From positions 1-64,000 of the forward strand of contig CAKPBC010000007.1 in NCBI GenBank assembly GCA_934140155.1: a DNA stretch of 64,000 nt, written 5' to 3'. Both the position numbers and the translations under genes were made by a program. Positions 60,660 to 64,000 of this stretch are shown one piece after another (the first letter of the stretch is position 1; each line of letters begins with the position of its first letter). The DNA is from an uncultured Bacilli bacterium. Lineage in GTDB: Bacteria > Bacillota_I > Bacilli_A > RFN20 > CAG-826. The notes under the pieces are model-generated. The model was not told where the DNA came from and ran no database searches. It was given only the letters and a program-made list of their open reading frames with translations.

Positions 60660-62330
60660 ATGAAATTTAAAGTTTTAGATTTGTTTTGTGATATTGGTGG
60701 ATTTTCTTTAGGCTTATCAAAAGTTGATGGATTTAGTGTAAATGTTGCTTTTGATAATGATGAAGAAGTTAAAGAAACATTTAATAAAAATTTTCCTAAT
60801 ACATTTTTTATGTGCGGAAATATATTAGAAGAAGATATACAAAAACAAATTATTGATAAATCCAAACAAACTAAAGTAAATGTCGTAGTTATAGAAAACT
60901 CACTTTTTTACACTGAAGATAATAAAAATGAACTAATACATGCATGTATTGATATTGTTCATGAATTAAAACCAAGCATAATTATCACTCATAATGATAT
61001 TGAAAAATTAGATTTTAAAGAAAATGAAGATTTATTTATAGCAAAAATGATAGAAAATGGTTATAAAGTTAATATTAATAGGATTAATGCCAAACATTAT
61101 GGAGTAGCGCAAGATCGTTATTTTAACATATTTGTTTTTGCTAAAAAGAAGACACTTTCATTTCCTAAAGAAAAAGAACAAGTAACTGTTAAAACCGCCA
61201 TATCAGATTTAGCGTATTTAGAAAATGGTGAAGGCCAAAAGATTTCTTCTTATATTAATGAACCGCAAAATGAATATCAAAAGAATTTGCGTGGAGAATA
61301 CTTGGAATTTCATGAATCAAATAAATGCTCTAAGAAGAAATTAGAAGAAATAAAATCTATGCCAATTAAGAAAGATAATTTAAAAGATAAAAACTATCGA
61401 TTAAATTATGATGATGTTGCACCTTCTTTAAATTCACGTTTGTTTTTGACTAATAAAATTGTTCATCCAATTTTAAATAGAACTTTAACACTTCGAGAAG
61501 TAGCAAGACTTCAAAGTTTTAATGATGATTTCTATTTTTGTGGTAATAAGTCTTTGATTATAAAACAAATTTGTGAAGCTTTCCCCCCTTTATTAGCTAG
61601 AGAAATTGCTATTCAAATTGCTAATGAATTTGATGTAGAACTTGTTGATGGTTTAAATTATGAATTATATCTAGGTAATGCTTATACTTTAATTGATAAA
61701 TTAGTGGAAGATAATATCAAAGTAAACCATATTATTACTGATCCACCATATAGTTTACCTTATGATGAAGAAAACTTTAATATGAAAAAAGCAATTAAAA
61801 ATGGTGAAGCTTTTGATGTTCTTTCTTGGATTCCAAAATATGAAAAAATACTTGATGATAATGGCTCAATGATTGTATTTTGTTCGTATCGCGATATTAG
61901 TTATATTATTAAAACCATGGAAGAAAATAATTTAGAAGTTAAAGATATAATTGTTTGGAAAAAAACTAACCCAATTCCAAGAAATGTTAATCGTAGATAT
62001 GTTCAAGATATGAAATTTGCTATTTGGAGTGTTAAAAAAGGCGCCAAATGGGTATTTAATAGAAATCCGAAAAAGTCATATATGCGTAGTTTATTTGAAA
62101 CAAGCGTTGTATCAGGTAAAGAAAAATATGATGCATCTCAAAAAAGTTTACGTTTAATGGATGAAATAGTAAAAATACACACTAAAGAAAATGATTTGAT
62201 TATTGATCCATTTATGGGAACTGGAACAACAGGATTAGCGTGCTTAGACTTAAATCGTAAATTTATTGGTATTGAAATAGATAAGAAATGTTTTACTGTT
62301 GCGGTAAATAGACTTAATCGAATTATATAA
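60660..62330 (+). CDS. Fused DNA methyltransferase: degenerate C5-cytosine MTase + N4/N6 amino-MTase
   Basis: 556 residues from ATG 60660 (GGTGAG upstream). Residues 1-325 have the fold landmarks of a C5-cytosine methyltransferase: motif I LDLFCDIGGFSLGL (6-19), motif VIII-like AKHYGVAQDRYF (144-155), motif IX RTLTLREVARLQSFNDDF (274-291) and a motif X-like CEAFPPLLAREIA. The catalytic PCQ loop is missing: residues 73-90 read VNVVVIENSLFYTEDNKN. ENV is replaced by THND and the second Arg of QxRxR is lost. Residues 333-556 are a beta-group amino-methyltransferase with DPPY (361-364) first and DPFMGTGTTG (516-525) later, both intact. No restriction endonuclease is adjacent, so it looks like an orphan epigenetic enzyme using the first half for recognition or dimerisation. 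Confidence 0.88.
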   Translation: MKFKVLDLFCDIGGFSLGLSKVDGFSVNVAFDNDEEVKETFNKNFPNTFFMCGNILEEDIQKQIIDKSKQTKVNVVVIENSLFYTEDNKNELIHACIDIVHELKPSIIITHNDIEKLDFKENEDLFIAKMIENGYKVNINRINAKHYGVAQDRYFNIFVFAKKKTLSFPKEKEQVTVKTAISDLAYLENGEGQKISSYINEPQNEYQKNLRGEYLEFHESNKCSKKKLEEIKSMPIKKDNLKDKNYRLNYDDVAPSLNSRLFLTNKIVHPILNRTLTLREVARLQSFNDDFYFCGNKSLIIKQICEAFPPLLAREIAIQIANEFDVELVDGLNYELYLGNAYTLIDKLVEDNIKVNHIITDPPYSLPYDEENFNMKKAIKNGEAFDVLSWIPKYEKILDDNGSMIVFCSYRDISYIIKTMEENNLEVKDIIVWKKTNPIPRNVNRRYVQDMKFAIWSVKKGAKWVFNRNPKKSYMRSLFETSVVSGKEKYDASQKSLRLMDEIVKIHTKENDLIIDPFMGTGTTGLACLDLNRKFIGIEIDKKCFTVAVNRLNRII

Positions 62331-62341
62331 AATTTATTTAT

Positions 62342-62372
62342 AAGCTTAGGATATAAAATTCTAAGCTTTTTT
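62342..62372 (+). terminator. Methyltransferase gene terminator
   Basis: AAGCTTAG/CTAAGCTT with an 11-base loop and T-run. Confidence 0.85.
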
Positions 62373-62374
62373 AT

Positions 62375-62449
62375 TAAATCTTTACTTATTTTGGATTTTT
62401 ATGCAATAAATCTTTACTTTTTTATAAAAATAACACATAATAAGTAAAG
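62375..62449. promoter_or_regulatory. Operator-like repeat array before the HTH-Fic gene
   Basis: TAAATCTTTACTT occurs at 62375-62387 and 62407-62419 (32 bp apart, about three helical turns). CTTTACTTATT (62380-62390) recurs inverted as AATAAGTAAAG at 62439-62449. The array fills the leader up to the ribosome site and could be bound by the encoded HTH protein. Confidence 0.55.
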
Positions 62450-62465
62450 AAAGAGGTGCATTAAT

Positions 62466-63377
62466 ATGTACTCTTATCAACCATTAGAAAAAAAACTCAA
62501 TGATAAAGGATTAAACAAATCTGATTTGACGATTAATTTAGGAATATCATCAAAAACTATTGCTAAAATGTCAAAAGGTGAAAAAGTTGCTAATCTGGTT
62601 CTTTTAAAAATTGCAAATTTTTTGAACTGTAAAGTAGACGAACTATTTACAATTACTTATAACAACCCTATTCTTCAAATTTTAAAAGAAGAAAAAAGTA
62701 TCAAATTATCAGGTGGACTTTATCATGAATTACAAGTTAGAATGACATATAATTCCAATCATATTGAGGGATCAAAATTAACTGAAGATCAAACAAGGCT
62801 AATATTTGAAACAAGAACCATTGATGCTGATGATGGGGTTTTGGTTGATGATATTATTGAAACAAGTAATCACTTTAGGGCAATTGACTATATAATTGAT
62901 GTTGCTATGGAACCATTAAGTGAAGAAATCATCAAGCATATTCATTTACTTTTGAAACAAGGGACAAATGACTCTAATTTTGATTGGTTTATGGTAGGTG
63001 ATTATAAAAAAAGATCTAATGTGGTTGGTGGAAAAATTACATGTCGCCCAAGTGCAGTAGCTAATGAAATGAAAAAATTGTTAAATAATTATTCATCAAA
63101 AAAGAATATTAGTATTGAAGATATTATTGAATTTCACGCCAATTTCGAATATATCCACCCATTTCAAGATGGAAATGGAAGAGTTGGTAGACTTATTGCT
63201 TTAAAAGAATGTTTAAGATTTAACATAATTCCATTCATTATTGAAGATTCAAAGAAATCTTTTTATTATCGTGGCCTTGCTAATTGGAAAGATGAAAAAG
63301 GATGTCTTATTGACACTTGTCTTGATGGACAAGATGCATTTAAAAGATTATTAGAATTACTAGATATTAACGTTTGA
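62466..63377 (+). CDS. HTH-Fic protein (probable AMP-transferase)
   Basis: 303 residues. An N-terminal XRE-like HTH (about 7-62, LNKSDLTINLGISSKTIAKMSKG) is joined to a complete Fic domain. The core motif is HPFQDGNGRVGR (His231 to Arg242), intact. An inhibitory-helix motif SNHIEG (97-102, form SxxxEG) lies upstream, as in self-inhibited class II Fic proteins. Fic enzymes usually transfer AMP to target proteins; the target here is unknown. The ribosome site is AAAGAGG. It has its own leader with repeats and terminators on both sides, so it is a stand-alone, possibly autoregulated unit. It ends with TGA. Confidence 0.9.
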   Translation: MYSYQPLEKKLNDKGLNKSDLTINLGISSKTIAKMSKGEKVANLVLLKIANFLNCKVDELFTITYNNPILQILKEEKSIKLSGGLYHELQVRMTYNSNHIEGSKLTEDQTRLIFETRTIDADDGVLVDDIIETSNHFRAIDYIIDVAMEPLSEEIIKHIHLLLKQGTNDSNFDWFMVGDYKKRSNVVGGKITCRPSAVANEMKKLLNNYSSKKNISIEDIIEFHANFEYIHPFQDGNGRVGRLIALKECLRFNIIPFIIEDSKKSFYYRGLANWKDEKGCLIDTCLDGQDAFKRLLELLDINV

Positions 63378-63382
63378 GTTAT

Positions 63383-63406
63383 AGCGCTTGTTATAAGCGC
63401 TTTTTT
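63383..63406 (+). terminator. HTH-Fic gene terminator
   Basis: AGCGCTT/AAGCGCT with a 5-base loop and T-run. Confidence 0.85.
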
Positions 63407-63430
63407 CTTTCTTCTCAAATGTTTTAATAA

Positions 63431-63868
63431 TTAAAGTAGGATATTAGAATTACCTACAAGAACATTTATTTTTATGCCATTTTTTAAAGAAATTGCGGAA
63501 TCTAAAAATAATTTATAGATAACAAATTCTACTTTTTCACTTGATTCAGTTAAAATGGTTAATCCAATTCTTTTCGTTGAAATTTCATAAACATTTAAAA
63601 TCATTATTTCTTTTATTTCATAATTATCTTTAGATAAATTTAATAGTTTTACGCCGTAATATATAATAATTGAGCCACATATTGTTGCTACAAGAGCGCA
63701 GCCGAATATAAGAAAGAAAATTGCAAAATCTTTAAGATTTACTTCAGTGTCTAATAAAGTTAATAAAAAACATAAAACAATAACTATTAGCCATGCACAT
63801 GCAGAAAATAAATGAAAAAAGAAACGATTACGAAACCATTTATATTGACTTGTTGCTTTATAATTCAT
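63431..63868 (-). CDS. Small membrane protein, 145 residues
   Basis: Two adjacent membrane helices (about 17-42 and 50-72) followed by a cytoplasmic beta-rich tail (about 75-145). No family is recognised; the layout recalls small proteins with a bPH-like or SHOCT-free tail, which is only an impression. The start has AAGGAG upstream. Convergent with the HTH-Fic gene. Confidence 0.6.
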   Translation of the reverse strand: MNYKATSQYKWFRNRFFFHLFSACAWLIVIVLCFLLTLLDTEVNLKDFAIFFLIFGCALVATICGSIIIYYGVKLLNLSKDNYEIKEIMILNVYEISTKRIGLTILTESSEKVEFVIYKLFLDSAISLKNGIKINVLVGNSNILL

Positions 63869-64000
63869 AGTAGTTTTTTCTCTCCTTTAAATTTTTATAA
63901 TGCTTATAATGTCTTTTAAATATCAAATGTCATAGTTTTTTGCTTTCACTAAAAAATTTATATCATAGAATTATGTAAAATGTTAAAAATTAATTGCAGA
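63869..64000. other. AT-rich upstream region of the last gene
   Basis: It holds the AAGGAG ribosome site. I see no clear promoter pair or other feature before the window ends. Confidence 0.5.

Noticed and set aside
60660..63377. Restriction-modification system
   Set aside because: No endonuclease gene is next to the methyltransferase; the neighbour is an HTH-Fic protein with separate terminators.

Overview
The window looks like chromosome from a very AT-rich, low-GC Gram-positive relative. It is most likely an uncultured gut Mollicutes/Bacilli-type organism (RF39/Erysipelotrichales/Acholeplasma grade). This placement is inference from strong AGGAGG ribosome sites, many Cys-lipoproteins with Ser/Thr-rich stalks, a compact F1Fo-ATP synthase operon, Firmicute-like Pgi, PckA, PepF and long HPF, a SAM-I riboswitch on metK, and tRNA genes that encode CCA. 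TGA is used as a stop (the Fic gene ends in it) and Trp is TGG, so the code is standard. I see no prophage, complete insertion sequence or CRISPR array.

Layout. 0.3-0.8 kb: five-tRNA operon on the minus strand (Val-Tyr-Gln-Lys-Leu). 0.9-3.0 kb: LytTR response regulator and GHKL sensor kinase. 3.2-9.8 kb: cell-surface carbohydrate locus with a CBM lipoprotein, a membrane-anchored GH3 enzyme with swapped domains, a 41-residue peptide gene and a secreted protein with two CBM-like domains. 9.9-13.2 kb (minus): an S1-domain/glucose-6-phosphate isomerase fusion, an IspD/TarI cytidylyltransferase and a HAD phosphatase. 13.4-17.6 kb: LemA-like protein, GpmI, PepF. 18-25 kb: atpI-B-E-F-H-A-G-D-C. 26-34.5 kb: four large lipoproteins with shared modules, one forward and three in a minus-strand operon. 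34.7-35.2 kb: a probable small RNA, an unexplained island and tRNA-Leu(GAG). 35.2-44 kb: envelope genes (GT4 glycosyltransferase, YbaK, Glf, two tandem flippase-like proteins, cardiolipin synthase, MgtE). 44.2-50 kb: PduL-type phosphotransacylase, a TSCPD protein, SAM-I riboswitch-metK, HPF, aspartokinase, a HAD phosphatase. 50-58.7 kb: small regulators, a MATE exporter and two more lipoproteins. 58.9-63.9 kb: PckA, a DNA methyltransferase fusion, an HTH-Fic protein and a small membrane protein.

How it fits together. Glycolysis and gluconeogenesis (Pgi, GpmI, PckA), PduL (acetyl phosphate) and the ATP synthase form an energy core. The lipoproteins, GH3 and CBM proteins suggest glycan capture at the surface. 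GT4, Glf, the flippase-like proteins and Cls suggest glycolipid or galactofuranose-containing envelope synthesis.

Most novel items: (1) a fusion of a C5-cytosine methyltransferase fold that has lost its catalytic PCQ and ENV motifs with an apparently intact N4/N6 amino-methyltransferase; (2) a GSP13-like S1 protein fused in frame to Pgi, with a perfect internal Shine-Dalgarno sequence still in front of the Pgi part; (3) a metK promoter plus SAM-I aptamer embedded in the 3' end of an upstream gene; (4) a compact small-RNA unit; (5) an HTH-Fic gene with an operator-like repeat array; (6) repeated use of stem-loops immediately upstream of the ribosome site.
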